From contig CALKAN010000414.1 of the NCBI GenBank assembly GCA_937983035.1, forward strand, positions 1 through 5,897: a stretch of 5,897 bases of DNA. The letters are read 5' to 3'. The notes under the pieces were generated by a model. The model worked only from the letters and a program-made list of their open reading frames with translations. It made no database searches and had not been told where the DNA came from. Each line of letters starts with the position of its first letter. Within the stretch, counting starts at the first letter, position 1. This document shows, one piece after another, positions 1 to 5,770 of the stretch. A program made the translations under genes and the position numbers. Source of the stretch: an uncultured Paenibacillaceae bacterium (lineage in GTDB: Bacteria > Bacillota > Bacilli > Paenibacillales > CALAME01).

Positions 1-20
1 TATTTTGTCTTTATATTCGC

Positions 21-26
21 TATACT
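21..26 (+). promoter_or_regulatory. -10 element of the SRP RNA promoter
   Basis: TATACT matches the sigma-A -10 consensus at five of six positions and ends seven bases before the predicted RNA 5' end at 33, the expected distance. A -35 box at the usual 17-bp spacing would begin just before the window, so it cannot be seen. The TTGTCT at 5-10 is too close to serve as the -35. Confidence 0.65.
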
Positions 27-32
27 ATAAAG

Positions 33-303
33 TACCGTGCTAGATGGGGAGGTAGCGGTGCCCTGTAACCCGCAATCCGCTGCAGCGGGGTTGAATCCCT
101 GCTCGAGGTTTGATCAATGTAAGGTCTGCCCTTTATCTGAGGCGTTGACGGTCGGGTCCCCCGCAATGGACACCTGTGAACCCGGTCAGGTTCGGAAGAA
201 AGCAGCCGTAAGCAGGACTGTTCATGTGCCGGGGGAGTGCCTAACCTGAGCTGAGGATACTGGTACCGCTTATGTTGGTCTTATCGACAGCAGGTGCACG
301 GTA
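33..303 (+). ncRNA. scr: SRP RNA, large Bacillus type (scRNA / 4.5S-6S family)
   Basis: This is the RNA scaffold of the signal recognition particle. It binds Ffh and carries nascent membrane and secreted proteins to FtsY and the Sec translocon. The 5' end TACCGTGC (33-40) pairs perfectly with the 3' end GCACGGTA (296-303), which closes the molecule. The resulting 271 nt equals the length reported for mature Bacillus subtilis scRNA. The Alu-domain block begins with GGGGAGGTAGCGGTGCCCTG near 46-65, and CTCGAGG follows near 101-107. The Ffh-binding helix 8 is at about 185-206, with GTCAGG, a GGAA tetraloop at 194-197 and AGCAGC. Compared with the B. subtilis sequence as I recall it, the pair closing the tetraloop stem appears changed on both sides (C to U, G to A), which preserves pairing. 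Short open frames across this stretch are not genes. Confidence 0.96.
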
Positions 304-342
304 TTACATAGATGTTGTATTTTTTATATCTTTATGCAGGAT

Positions 343-399
343 AACACTTATCGAGCCAGCAGGTCTTTATCAGCCTGCGGGATCGCATAAGTGTTTTTT
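343..399 (+). terminator. Intrinsic terminator of the SRP RNA gene
   Basis: AACACTTAT (343-351) pairs with ATAAGTGTT (387-395). The stem continues inward with CGA/TCG and GCAGG (359-363)/CCTGC (374-378) around a ten-base loop, and a run of T (394-399) follows. It lies 40 nt past the mature RNA end, so the primary transcript would be about 367 nt and need 3' trimming. This resembles B. subtilis scRNA, which is made as a longer precursor and cut by RNase III. Confidence 0.85.
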
Positions 400-503
400 A
401 AAATCATTTATCATATCATTTCCAATCATTTGTTTTATTCTTGTTGGAAGGGATGAAAATCCCAATTATATGTGAGAATTTTTAATAAAGATAAAAATAA
501 GAA

Positions 504-541
504 GCAGGATTTTGTCATAAAATCTCGAACAAAACTATATA
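504..541 (+). promoter_or_regulatory. Candidate sigma-H promoter overlapping a sigma-A-like promoter, upstream of the kinase
   Basis: GCAGGATTT (504-512) fits the sigma-H -35 consensus RNAGGAWWW at every position. After an 11-base spacer, CTCGAACAA (524-532) fits RNNGAATWW except for the first base and GAAC in place of GAAT. The same stretch holds TTGTCA (512-517) and TATATA (536-541), 18 bp apart, a plausible sigma-A promoter. TTTGTCATA (511-519) is one mismatch from the Spo0A-box form TTTGTCRAA. In B. subtilis kinA is read from a sigma-H promoter, so this would suit a sporulation kinase. The assignment rests on consensus matching only. Confidence 0.45.
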
Positions 542-546
542 TTCAC

Positions 547-578
547 AAACAATTGATCGCACAGCTGCGATAATGTTT
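547..578 (+). promoter_or_regulatory. Leader hairpin in the kinase 5' region
   Basis: An imperfect inverted repeat: AAAC, ATT and ATCGCA (547-561, with single-base bulges at 551 and 555) pair with TGCGAT, AAT and GTTT (566-578) around a CAGC loop. This gives 13 pairs. It begins just downstream of the candidate promoter, so it may lie in the 5' part of the kinase transcript. The following sequence is T-rich (576-590) but interrupted, so it is a poor terminator. It could be an operator, a stability hairpin or nothing. Confidence 0.35.
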
Positions 579-695
579 ATGTTTTCTTTTATCCTTGCGG
601 CATCTTTTTTTTTTGCTGCCATACACAATTACATATTCGTAAAACAAAAACTGAACATTCCATCGCTTAAATCGTAGTTTCGGTTAGTAGCGGAG

Positions 696-714
696 AGGCG
701 AAGGGGGAGCGCCT
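696..714 (+). promoter_or_regulatory. Ribosome binding site of the kinase, held in a hairpin loop
   Basis: The Shine-Dalgarno sequence AAGGGGGAG (701-709) is flanked exactly by AGGCG (696-700) and CGCCT (710-714), which are perfectly complementary. The whole ribosome-binding core would be the nine-base loop of a five-pair stem whose last base touches the ATG at 715. The spacing from the Shine-Dalgarno to the ATG is right for Firmicutes and supports this start. A loop-displayed site remains readable, but the stem may modulate initiation. Confidence 0.6.
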
Positions 715-2127
715 ATGTCTGATTCAGTAGTGCTTAAAGTATCTTATCCGTTAGAACAGTACATAAATTATATTCAGGCAAAACGGTACACATCGTTAGT
801 ATTTGTGGATGAAGAAGGGAAAATACTTACTTGCAATGCTGCTTTTTTGCAATTGACAGGTTACCCGCTGCAGGATTTGCTGCATCGGTCTATAGCTGCA
901 GTTTTTGATTTGAATCATTTTTCTGAATTGACGAATTTTGACGGCGTAGATGAGGACATGATCATCTTGCGCAAGAGAAATGGGAATGCCGTGAAGGCTA
1001 TCTGCCACATGTTCAGAGTTGAGTTGGAAGATGGAAAAACGTACTACTTAATATCTATAAACGATTTCAATACGAATCTAAGTTTATTGCAGGAGTTTGC
1101 AGGTTCTTTTTTGAAAGATGTCAATTTAGGCGTCATCTTGATTGACATGGACTACAGGGTGATTGACATAAGCAGCAAAGCTTGCCGCATCATAGGGGTC
1201 AAAAGAGAAAGCGTGATTAACAACACGTTGGATGAAATTTTTGCATCTGTTCCTGAAGAAAGCCGGCTTGTTCAACGAACGCTGCTCGACGGCATGGTCG
1301 TAAGGAATCATGCGATGTCTTGGACGAATAACCAGCAGCGTTACGAATTGCTGATGGATTCGAATTTGCTGCGTGACGGCACAGGAAAAAAGGTAGGTGC
1401 TTATGTTATATTCAAAGACGTATCCAATTTGCGCTCATTGGAAGAACAAGTGCAGCGCAGTGATCGATTAGCAATGATTGGACAGATCGCCGCTGGAACT
1501 GCGCATGAGATTCGAAATCCGTTAACATCCATTAAAGGTTTTTTGCAAGTGATGAAAAAAACATTGAAAGAAAAAGGGATGAACAGGGAACATCATTTTA
1601 CGGAAATTATGCTTTCTGAAATTGACCGCATCAACGGACTTGTCAGTGAATTTTTGTTGTTGAGCAAGCCGAAAGACAATTTTTATCAACGCGTGTCCAT
1701 TTCTAAAGTGATTAAAGAGATTTTGCCAATTATTAAAAATGAGGCTCTTTTGCATAATGTGACCGTGCATTACGAATCGGCGAAGCTCCCTCAAGTATTG
1801 GCTGACAAAGAATTGTTGAAACAAGTATGTCTCAATATATGCAAGAACGGCATTGAAGCAATGACAGATGGGGGGATTTTAACGATTACGGAAAGATATT
1901 CGCGAAAAAATCGAGAAGTAAGGGTGGAGATTCATGATACAGGTCCAGGCATTCCTTCTTTTTTAATTGACAAAATATTCGATCCTTTCTTTACAACGAA
2001 AGAGGAAGGAACCGGACTCGGTTTATCTGTTTGTCAACGAATTATTCATGATATGAACGGTTCGATCAAAGTGTCTTCCAAAGGATACGGTACGACCTTT
2101 ATCGTCAGCATCCCCGTGCCAGACTAA
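715..2127 (+). CDS. Soluble PAS-PAS sensor histidine kinase, probably a sporulation-phosphorelay type
   Basis: The 470-residue product autophosphorylates on histidine and would pass the phosphate to a response regulator. Two PAS folds can be read, at about 20-115 (LVFVDEEGKILTCNAAF) and 130-237 (GVILIDMDYRVIDISSKA). A helical linker (239-256) leads to the H-box AHEIRNPLTSIKGF with phospho-acceptor His264. The ATPase domain is complete: N-box with Asn374 and Asn378, G1 DTGPGIP (408-414), F-box FDPFFTTK (422-429) and G2 GTGLGL (432-437). No transmembrane segment or signal peptide is visible, so it should be cytoplasmic and sense an internal cue. No response regulator is adjacent, as is usual for Spo0F kinases such as KinA and KinE, which it resembles in architecture. 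The promoter upstream has a sigma-H look, and a strong terminator isolates the gene. Kinase identity is certain; partner, ligand and sporulation role are inferred. Confidence 0.95.
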   Translation: MSDSVVLKVSYPLEQYINYIQAKRYTSLVFVDEEGKILTCNAAFLQLTGYPLQDLLHRSIAAVFDLNHFSELTNFDGVDEDMIILRKRNGNAVKAICHMFRVELEDGKTYYLISINDFNTNLSLLQEFAGSFLKDVNLGVILIDMDYRVIDISSKACRIIGVKRESVINNTLDEIFASVPEESRLVQRTLLDGMVVRNHAMSWTNNQQRYELLMDSNLLRDGTGKKVGAYVIFKDVSNLRSLEEQVQRSDRLAMIGQIAAGTAHEIRNPLTSIKGFLQVMKKTLKEKGMNREHHFTEIMLSEIDRINGLVSEFLLLSKPKDNFYQRVSISKVIKEILPIIKNEALLHNVTVHYESAKLPQVLADKELLKQVCLNICKNGIEAMTDGGILTITERYSRKNREVRVEIHDTGPGIPSFLIDKIFDPFFTTKEEGTGLGLSVCQRIIHDMNGSIKVSSKGYGTTFIVSIPVPD

Positions 2128-2128
2128 G

Positions 2129-2185
2129 ACGCGCACGCTGCTATTCGTATTAGGGGTGTCCGTGCGCGTGTTTTTCATTTTTTTG
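2129..2185 (+). terminator. Intrinsic terminator of the histidine kinase gene
   Basis: ACGCGCACG (2129-2137) pairs perfectly with CGTGCGCGT (2161-2169), a nine-pair GC-rich stem. T-runs follow at 2171-2175 and 2179-2185. It starts one base after the kinase stop codon, so the kinase forms a single-gene transcript and should not read into dnaX. The loop is long, at 23 bases. Confidence 0.85.
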
Positions 2186-2474
2186 TTACCGGACCGCCCC
2201 TCGTTTGCTTTTTTCTCCCGCTTTTGATTATGATAATGACTTTCGCGCGTGAATCCGCCATTTTCATGAGCTGCGTGCCTGCATCATCCGCCTTTTTCAC
2301 AGGAATGAGCCACAGCCATCTGAAAAAACTTTTCCAGCCCAAATAATTTCTCCATAAATTGACGATCGAAACATCAACCATAAATCCTTTGCAATCTTTC
2401 GCAAAATCAACCCGTTGTAAATGTTGCTTTTCGTGCTCAACTGTTGCAAATCCCGCTTTGCAACAAATACGCAA
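2175..2474 (-). CDS. Doubtful small gene or gene remnant, no family recognised
   Basis: This reverse frame gives 99 residues from a TTG at 2474, or 68 residues from an ATG at 2381. I do not recognise it. In favour: the frame stays free of stops on the minus strand from about 2570 down to its TGA at 2175, filling nearly the whole kinase-dnaX gap, and the codons look ordinary for a protein. It has a tryptophan-rich hydrophobic stretch (WKSFFRWLWLIPV, about 47-59) and a basic tail (SGRKKQTRGGPVTKK). Against: the TTG has no Shine-Dalgarno, the ATG has only AAAGGA placed too close (3 nt), and the open frame continues upstream of the TTG without another start. The stop falls in the T-tract of the opposing kinase terminator. 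A decayed gene that lost its 5' end is as likely as a live small protein. Confidence 0.25.
   Translation of the reverse strand: MRICCKAGFATVEHEKQHLQRVDFAKDCKGFMVDVSIVNLWRNYLGWKSFFRWLWLIPVKKADDAGTQLMKMADSRAKVIIIIKSGRKKQTRGGPVTKK
2442..2465. repeat. Perfect inverted repeat upstream of dnaX
   Basis: TGTTGCAAA (2442-2450) and TTTGCAACA (2457-2465) are exact reverse complements separated by six bases. A related GTTGTAAAT lies at 2414-2422, close to GTTGCAAAT at 2443-2451. The repeat ends 68 bp before the dnaX -10 box. The dyad with short spacer resembles a repressor or activator operator, but I cannot name a regulator. It also falls inside the doubtful minus-strand frame. Confidence 0.5.
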
Positions 2475-2506
2475 GCATCGATGAATCCGGTTTAAATCGG
2501 GCGCAT

Positions 2507-2539
2507 TTGTTTCCCGAGAGGATGATTGTATAGTATAAT
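2507..2539 (+). promoter_or_regulatory. Probable sigma-A promoter of the dnaX operon
   Basis: A perfect TATAAT (2534-2539) lies 33 bp before the dnaX ATG. The -35 is poor: TTCCCG (2511-2516) has the right 17-bp spacing but only three matches, and TTGTTT (2507-2512) is 21 bp away. No TG extension precedes the -10. Transcription would begin near 2546, giving a leader of about 27 nt that carries the ribosome site AGAGAGG (2561-2567). Confidence 0.55.
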
Positions 2540-2572
2540 GGAAGAGAAATTTCCGACAAAAGAGAGGATACT

Positions 2573-4573
2573 ATGAGTCACATTGCATTGTACCGTGCTT
2601 GGAGGCCCCGATTTTTTCGCGATATCGTCGGTCAAAATCATATTACCCGTACATTGAAGAATGCCTTGAAGGAAGGCAGGTTTTCCCATGCTTATTTATT
2701 CAGCGGTCCAAGAGGAACGGGGAAAACCAGTGCTGCAAAAATTCTTGCAAAAGCGGTGAACTGTGAGCAGGGTCATTCTGATGGAGAGCCTTGCGATCAA
2801 TGTTCTGCGTGCCGACGCATCACGGAACAAGCGGTCATGGATGTCGTGGAAATTGATGCGGCATCGAACCGCGGGGTTGAAGAGATTCGAGATATAAGGG
2901 ACAATGTAAAATATGCTCCAACAGAAGTTCGCTATAAAGTCTATATTATAGACGAAGTTCACATGTTGACGACGGAAGCGTTTAATGCATTGCTGAAAAC
3001 ATTGGAAGAACCTCCGCAGCATGTGATATTTATTTTGGCGACGACTGAGCCTAACCGCATTCCGCCCACCATCATTTCTCGTTGTCAGCGGTTTGATTTC
3101 CGCAGAGTATCATTGCAAGATCAGATGAAACGCCTGGAGCATATTTGCAAGGAAGAGAATATTGCTGCAGATGCCGATGCGCTGCAATATATCGCTCGCC
3201 TGTCTGCAGGCGGGATGCGTGACGCATTGAGCTTGCTGGATCAGATCATCTCATTCTGCGGAGACCGGATTACTTATGAACAAGCCGTGGAAGTGACAGG
3301 TGGAATTGCTTCGGAACAGTTTGCCGCAATGGCAACAGCGTTATCGAAGCGGGACGTTGGAGAAGTCCTCAAATTGGTGGAGACTTGGATGCTGGAAGGC
3401 CGGCATATTGAAAACAGCATGGAAAGTTTGATTCAGTATTTTCGTGATTTATTGTTATTGCAGATGCTTCCTGATGCAGGAGATTTGACTGAACAAGTGC
3501 TTGATGAGAACACGGGCAAACAAATTGCGGATCAGTTTACAAAGGATGAAATATTTCAGATTATAGATATACGCAACCATTATAATAATGAAATGAAATA
3601 CGCATCGCATCCGCAGACGATTTTTGAAATTGCCTTGATGAAAATTTGCAGCATGGATCGATCGAAGGCAGTTTCCCTTTCCGGATATCGTGAAACAACG
3701 GTACCAGAGGTTCAGGCAAGCTCCATCGGTGGTGAAGGCTCCGGCTTTGCCAGCAACTCGGATAAACAGATCGCACAGCTGACTGCCAAGATCGAGGAAT
3801 TGGAAAGACAGATTCAAGTGTTAAGCGCTCGAACATCCATGCACGCGAATCAAATCCAGCGCTCGCCATCTGGTCAACGCCGATTGAATCAAGATTCAGT
3901 CAATCAAGGGGCAAGCTTTCCTCCTGCATCTGGACATCAAGGAATCAGCCTGTCAGCTTCAATTCAAGCTGGCTCACACGATGCTGATCGCTCGTTATCC
4001 AGCCCATCTGTTTCTCAATCCGATCATCGCGCATCTTCAGAAACAAATCCGTCCTCTCCGCTGACAAATAAATTGCCTTTTGTCCAAAGATCAGCTGGGC
4101 GCATTTCGAAAGTTCATCTGCAAGATTATTTGGACAAACATGATGCAGCTGCTTTCGCTGAATTGCAAAAAAATTGGGGGCGGATATTACAGGAAGTAAA
4201 GGAACGCAAAATAACCGTTCATGCATGGCTGGTTGACGGCGAGCCGGTGGCATTTTATAACGGTAAAGTGCTCGTTGCTTTCAAAAATACAATACATCGC
4301 GAAACGACTGAAAAGCCTGCCAACAAACAGTTGATCGAAGAAGTGATGCATAGAATTGCTGCCAAACCGATTCAACTGGATACGGTAATGCTCAAAGATT
4401 GGAATGAGATGAAAGCAAATGCGAATGATAATATGCAGGATGAACAACCTGAGCCCCTCGCGCTTGAACCGGATCAGGAAGAGCGGGAATCGAAGCAGCC
4501 GGAATGGGTAAGTGAAGCGATTCGATTGTTTGGTGAAGATTTAGTTGTTGTGAAAGAGGACGACAATGCTTAA
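2573..4573 (+). CDS. dnaX: DNA polymerase III subunit tau (clamp loader, DnaX)
   Basis: DnaX is the AAA+ motor that loads the beta clamp and ties polymerase to helicase at the fork. The 666 residues show, in order: the RFC-type start YRAWRPRFFRDIVGQ, Walker A GPRGTGKTS (45-53), the zinc-binding cysteines 64, 74, 77 and 80, Walker B IIDEVH with Asp127-Glu128, sensor 1 ATTEP (156-160), the SRC arginine finger Arg170 and sensor 2 GGMRDA with Arg216. The clamp-loader collar runs to about residue 360. Next come a predicted coiled coil (about 397-420), a Ser/Gln/Asn-rich linker (421-508), a polymerase-contacting domain V-like region (511-612), an acidic stretch and the end motif WVSEAIRLFGEDLVVVKE. 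The start is fixed by AGAGAGG five bases upstream and by family alignment. It heads the operon with ebfC and recR. An A7 tract at 4167-4173 (codons 532-534) is the only obvious slippery site. Confidence 0.98.
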   Translation: MSHIALYRAWRPRFFRDIVGQNHITRTLKNALKEGRFSHAYLFSGPRGTGKTSAAKILAKAVNCEQGHSDGEPCDQCSACRRITEQAVMDVVEIDAASNRGVEEIRDIRDNVKYAPTEVRYKVYIIDEVHMLTTEAFNALLKTLEEPPQHVIFILATTEPNRIPPTIISRCQRFDFRRVSLQDQMKRLEHICKEENIAADADALQYIARLSAGGMRDALSLLDQIISFCGDRITYEQAVEVTGGIASEQFAAMATALSKRDVGEVLKLVETWMLEGRHIENSMESLIQYFRDLLLLQMLPDAGDLTEQVLDENTGKQIADQFTKDEIFQIIDIRNHYNNEMKYASHPQTIFEIALMKICSMDRSKAVSLSGYRETTVPEVQASSIGGEGSGFASNSDKQIAQLTAKIEELERQIQVLSARTSMHANQIQRSPSGQRRLNQDSVNQGASFPPASGHQGISLSASIQAGSHDADRSLSSPSVSQSDHRASSETNPSSPLTNKLPFVQRSAGRISKVHLQDYLDKHDAAAFAELQKNWGRILQEVKERKITVHAWLVDGEPVAFYNGKVLVAFKNTIHRETTEKPANKQLIEEVMHRIAAKPIQLDTVMLKDWNEMKANANDNMQDEQPEPLALEPDQEERESKQPEWVSEAIRLFGEDLVVVKEDDNA

Positions 4574-4595
4574 CATTTGCAGTGCAGCGAAACAT

Positions 4596-4611
4596 TAATT
4601 TTCGAAAATTA
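4596..4611. repeat. 16-bp perfect palindrome in the dnaX-ebfC junction
   Basis: TAATTTTCGAAAATTA is its own exact reverse complement. It fills part of the 57-bp gap between dnaX and ebfC and ends two bases before the ebfC Shine-Dalgarno region (AAGGAAGG, 4614-4621). As RNA it would form only a weak AT stem and has no T-tract, so it is not a terminator. It could be a protein binding site or a processing/translation element. No regulator can be named. Confidence 0.55.
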
Positions 4612-4630
4612 GAAAGGAAGGTTTGAGAAA

Positions 4631-4945
4631 ATGAAAAATATGAATCAAATGATGAAACAAGTAAAGAAAATGCAAGCAGAAATGTTGAAAGCTCAAGAAG
4701 AGTTAGGCAATAAAACAGTAGAAGGCACAGCAGGCGGCGGTGTAGTAACGGTAACCGCAAATGGACATAAAAAAGTTCTCGGCATTTCCATTGAACCTGA
4801 AGCTGTTGATCCAGACGATGTAGAAATGTTAGAAGATCTCATTCTGGCCGCGGTCAATGATGCACTCAATAAAGCGGAGGAATTAGCAACTGAAAATATG
4901 AGCAGATTCACCTCAGGCATGGGGCTGCCTCCGGGATTGCTGTAA
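4631..4945 (+). CDS. ebfC: Nucleoid-associated protein, YbaB/EbfC family (YaaK)
   Basis: A 104-residue protein of the small YbaB/EbfC family, whose members form dimers that bind DNA. In other bacteria they have been linked to nucleoid organisation and to RecFOR-related repair. The sequence has the expected form: a methionine- and lysine-rich N-terminal helix (MNQMMKQVKKMQAEMLKAQEEL), the conserved strand region VEGTAGGGVVTVTANGHKKVLGISIEPEAV (30-59), a second helix with DPDDVEMLEDLILAAVNDALNKA (61-83) and a glycine/proline-rich end GMGLPPGLL. Length is usual for the family. AAGGAAGG at 4614-4621 supports the ATG at 4631; the spacing of nine is slightly long, and in-frame ATGs at 4640, 4649 and 4652 have no better site. 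It sits between dnaX and recR, the standard order in most bacteria. Confidence 0.96.
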   Translation: MKNMNQMMKQVKKMQAEMLKAQEELGNKTVEGTAGGGVVTVTANGHKKVLGISIEPEAVDPDDVEMLEDLILAAVNDALNKAEELATENMSRFTSGMGLPPGLL

Positions 4946-4959
4946 AGGAGAGGCTCTCA

Positions 4960-5559
4960 TTGTATTATCCTGAACCGTTGGCAAAACTGATTGAAGCATT
5001 TTCTCGCTTGCCGGGCATTGGATCGAAGACAGCAGCAAGGCTGGCATTCCATGTGCTTCAAATGAAAGATGAAGATGTCATGGATTTTGCGAAAGCGCTG
5101 GTCAGCGTGAAAAAAGATTTGCAGTATTGTTCGATTTGCTGCAACATTACCGATATCGATCCATGCCGGATCTGTGCTGACAAAACGCGTGATTCATCCG
5201 TTATTTGCGTTGTAGAGGCTCCCAAGGACGTAGTTGCCATGGAGAGGACAAAAGAATTTCAAGGCTATTACCATGTGCTGCATGGCGCTATTTCTCCTAT
5301 GGAAGGAGTAGGGCCGGATGAGATCAGGATGGCGGAATTGCTGCAAAGGTTAAGCGATGAACAAGTGAAAGAACTCATACTGGCTACGAATCCGAACATT
5401 GAAGGTGAAGCGACAGCCATGTATCTGTCCAAGCTGGTTAAACCTTTCGGCATACGCGTTACACGCATAGCCCATGGGCTGCCCGTCGGCGGAGACTTGG
5501 AATATGCAGACGAAGTCACGCTGTCGCGAGCTCTTGAAGGCAGAAGAGAATTGCTTTAA
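4960..5559 (+). CDS. recR: Recombination mediator protein RecR
   Basis: RecR forms a ring-shaped tetramer that binds DNA and works with RecO and RecF to load RecA at single-strand gaps. The 199 residues show the helix-hairpin-helix LPGIGSKTAARLAFH (17-31), a zinc finger with Cys57, Cys60, Cys69 and Cys72 (with an extra Cys61), the Toprim domain (about 80-172) including VVEAPKD and ATNPNIEGEATA, and the conserved C-terminal block HGLPVGGDLEYADEVTLSRALEGRREL. Length matches the family (about 198). The start is a TTG: it gives the conserved MYYPEP beginning and stands six bases after AAAGGAGAGG (4944-4953), a strong Shine-Dalgarno overlapping the ebfC stop. The 14-bp gap to ebfC suggests coupled translation. 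No convincing terminator follows within the next 200 bases. Confidence 0.98.
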   Translation: MYYPEPLAKLIEAFSRLPGIGSKTAARLAFHVLQMKDEDVMDFAKALVSVKKDLQYCSICCNITDIDPCRICADKTRDSSVICVVEAPKDVVAMERTKEFQGYYHVLHGAISPMEGVGPDEIRMAELLQRLSDEQVKELILATNPNIEGEATAMYLSKLVKPFGIRVTRIAHGLPVGGDLEYADEVTLSRALEGRRELL

Positions 5560-5770
5560 TTTGTGCTGAATGAAATACTCTCCAGAGAAATCCTGCTATG
5601 TTTTGTTTTTTGTTTTGCTTTGACTTGGATTGAGACGTTCGGACACTCAGCGTTTTCGTTTCGAAATCTCCAGATCTATTTGCTCAGAGCTTGGTAATGT
5701 GAAATGCATGCATAGATGAATTTTAATCATTGCAATAAGCTTGATAATTATTGAAAATACTTGGACTTTC
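5560..5770. other. Non-coding stretch after recR
   Basis: I see no gene, RNA or convincing terminator. There is a T-rich run with little structure before it (about 5600-5622), a TTTCGAAA palindrome near 5658-5665 and an alternating ATGCATGCAT palindrome (5704-5713). The last 60 bases are strongly AT-rich and lead into the tandem array. In Bacillus subtilis yaaL and bofA follow recR; neither begins here. Confidence 0.6.

Larger units (their letters stand above)
400..714 (+). other. AT-rich non-coding leader between the SRP RNA terminator and the kinase gene
   Basis: I find no credible gene here. Besides the promoter and hairpin features listed separately, it holds three ATCATTT heptamers (403, 415, 425), spaced 12 and 10 bp. 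It also has a small hairpin GGGAT-GAAA-ATCCC (450-463) with a GNRA-type tetraloop, and a run of ten T (605-614). A GAGAATTT at 475-482 resembles a sigma-H -10, but the matching -35 (452-460) has two mismatches. If transcription starts near 535-550, the kinase mRNA has a leader of about 170 nt. Confidence 0.6.

Noticed and set aside
5..26. TTGTCT as the -35 of the SRP RNA promoter
   Set aside because: Only ten bases separate it from the -10, far below the needed 16-18.
403..434. ATCATTT repeats here, and the ten bases ATCATTTGTT shared with the 11-bp array at the window end
   Set aside because: Both regions are very AT-rich, the spacing here is irregular (12 and 10) and the similarity ends after ten bases. 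Not enough to claim a common origin.
37..475. Two small + strand open frames (37-249 and 272-475)
   Set aside because: The first lies wholly within the structured SRP RNA and the second crosses its 3' end and terminator. Neither has a ribosome binding site or protein-like composition.
555..567. GATCGCACAGCTG occurs both here and in dnaX (from 3769)
   Set aside because: A shared 13-mer in a window of this size is expected by chance about once in a few windows, and the flanks do not match.
2552..2560. Reverse-strand TTTGTCGGA, one mismatch from a Spo0A box, just upstream of the dnaX ribosome site
   Set aside because: A single short motif with a mismatch in the core and no second site; Spo0A control of dnaX is not expected.
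2492..4760. Many reverse-strand frames inside dnaX and across its junctions
   Set aside because: They are antisense shadows of dnaX codons, with low-complexity Phe/His/Cys-rich translations and no start signals.
5570..5622. Possible terminator after recR (CTCTCCAGAG followed by T-rich DNA)
   Set aside because: The stem would have only three or four pairs and the T-rich tract starts too far away.
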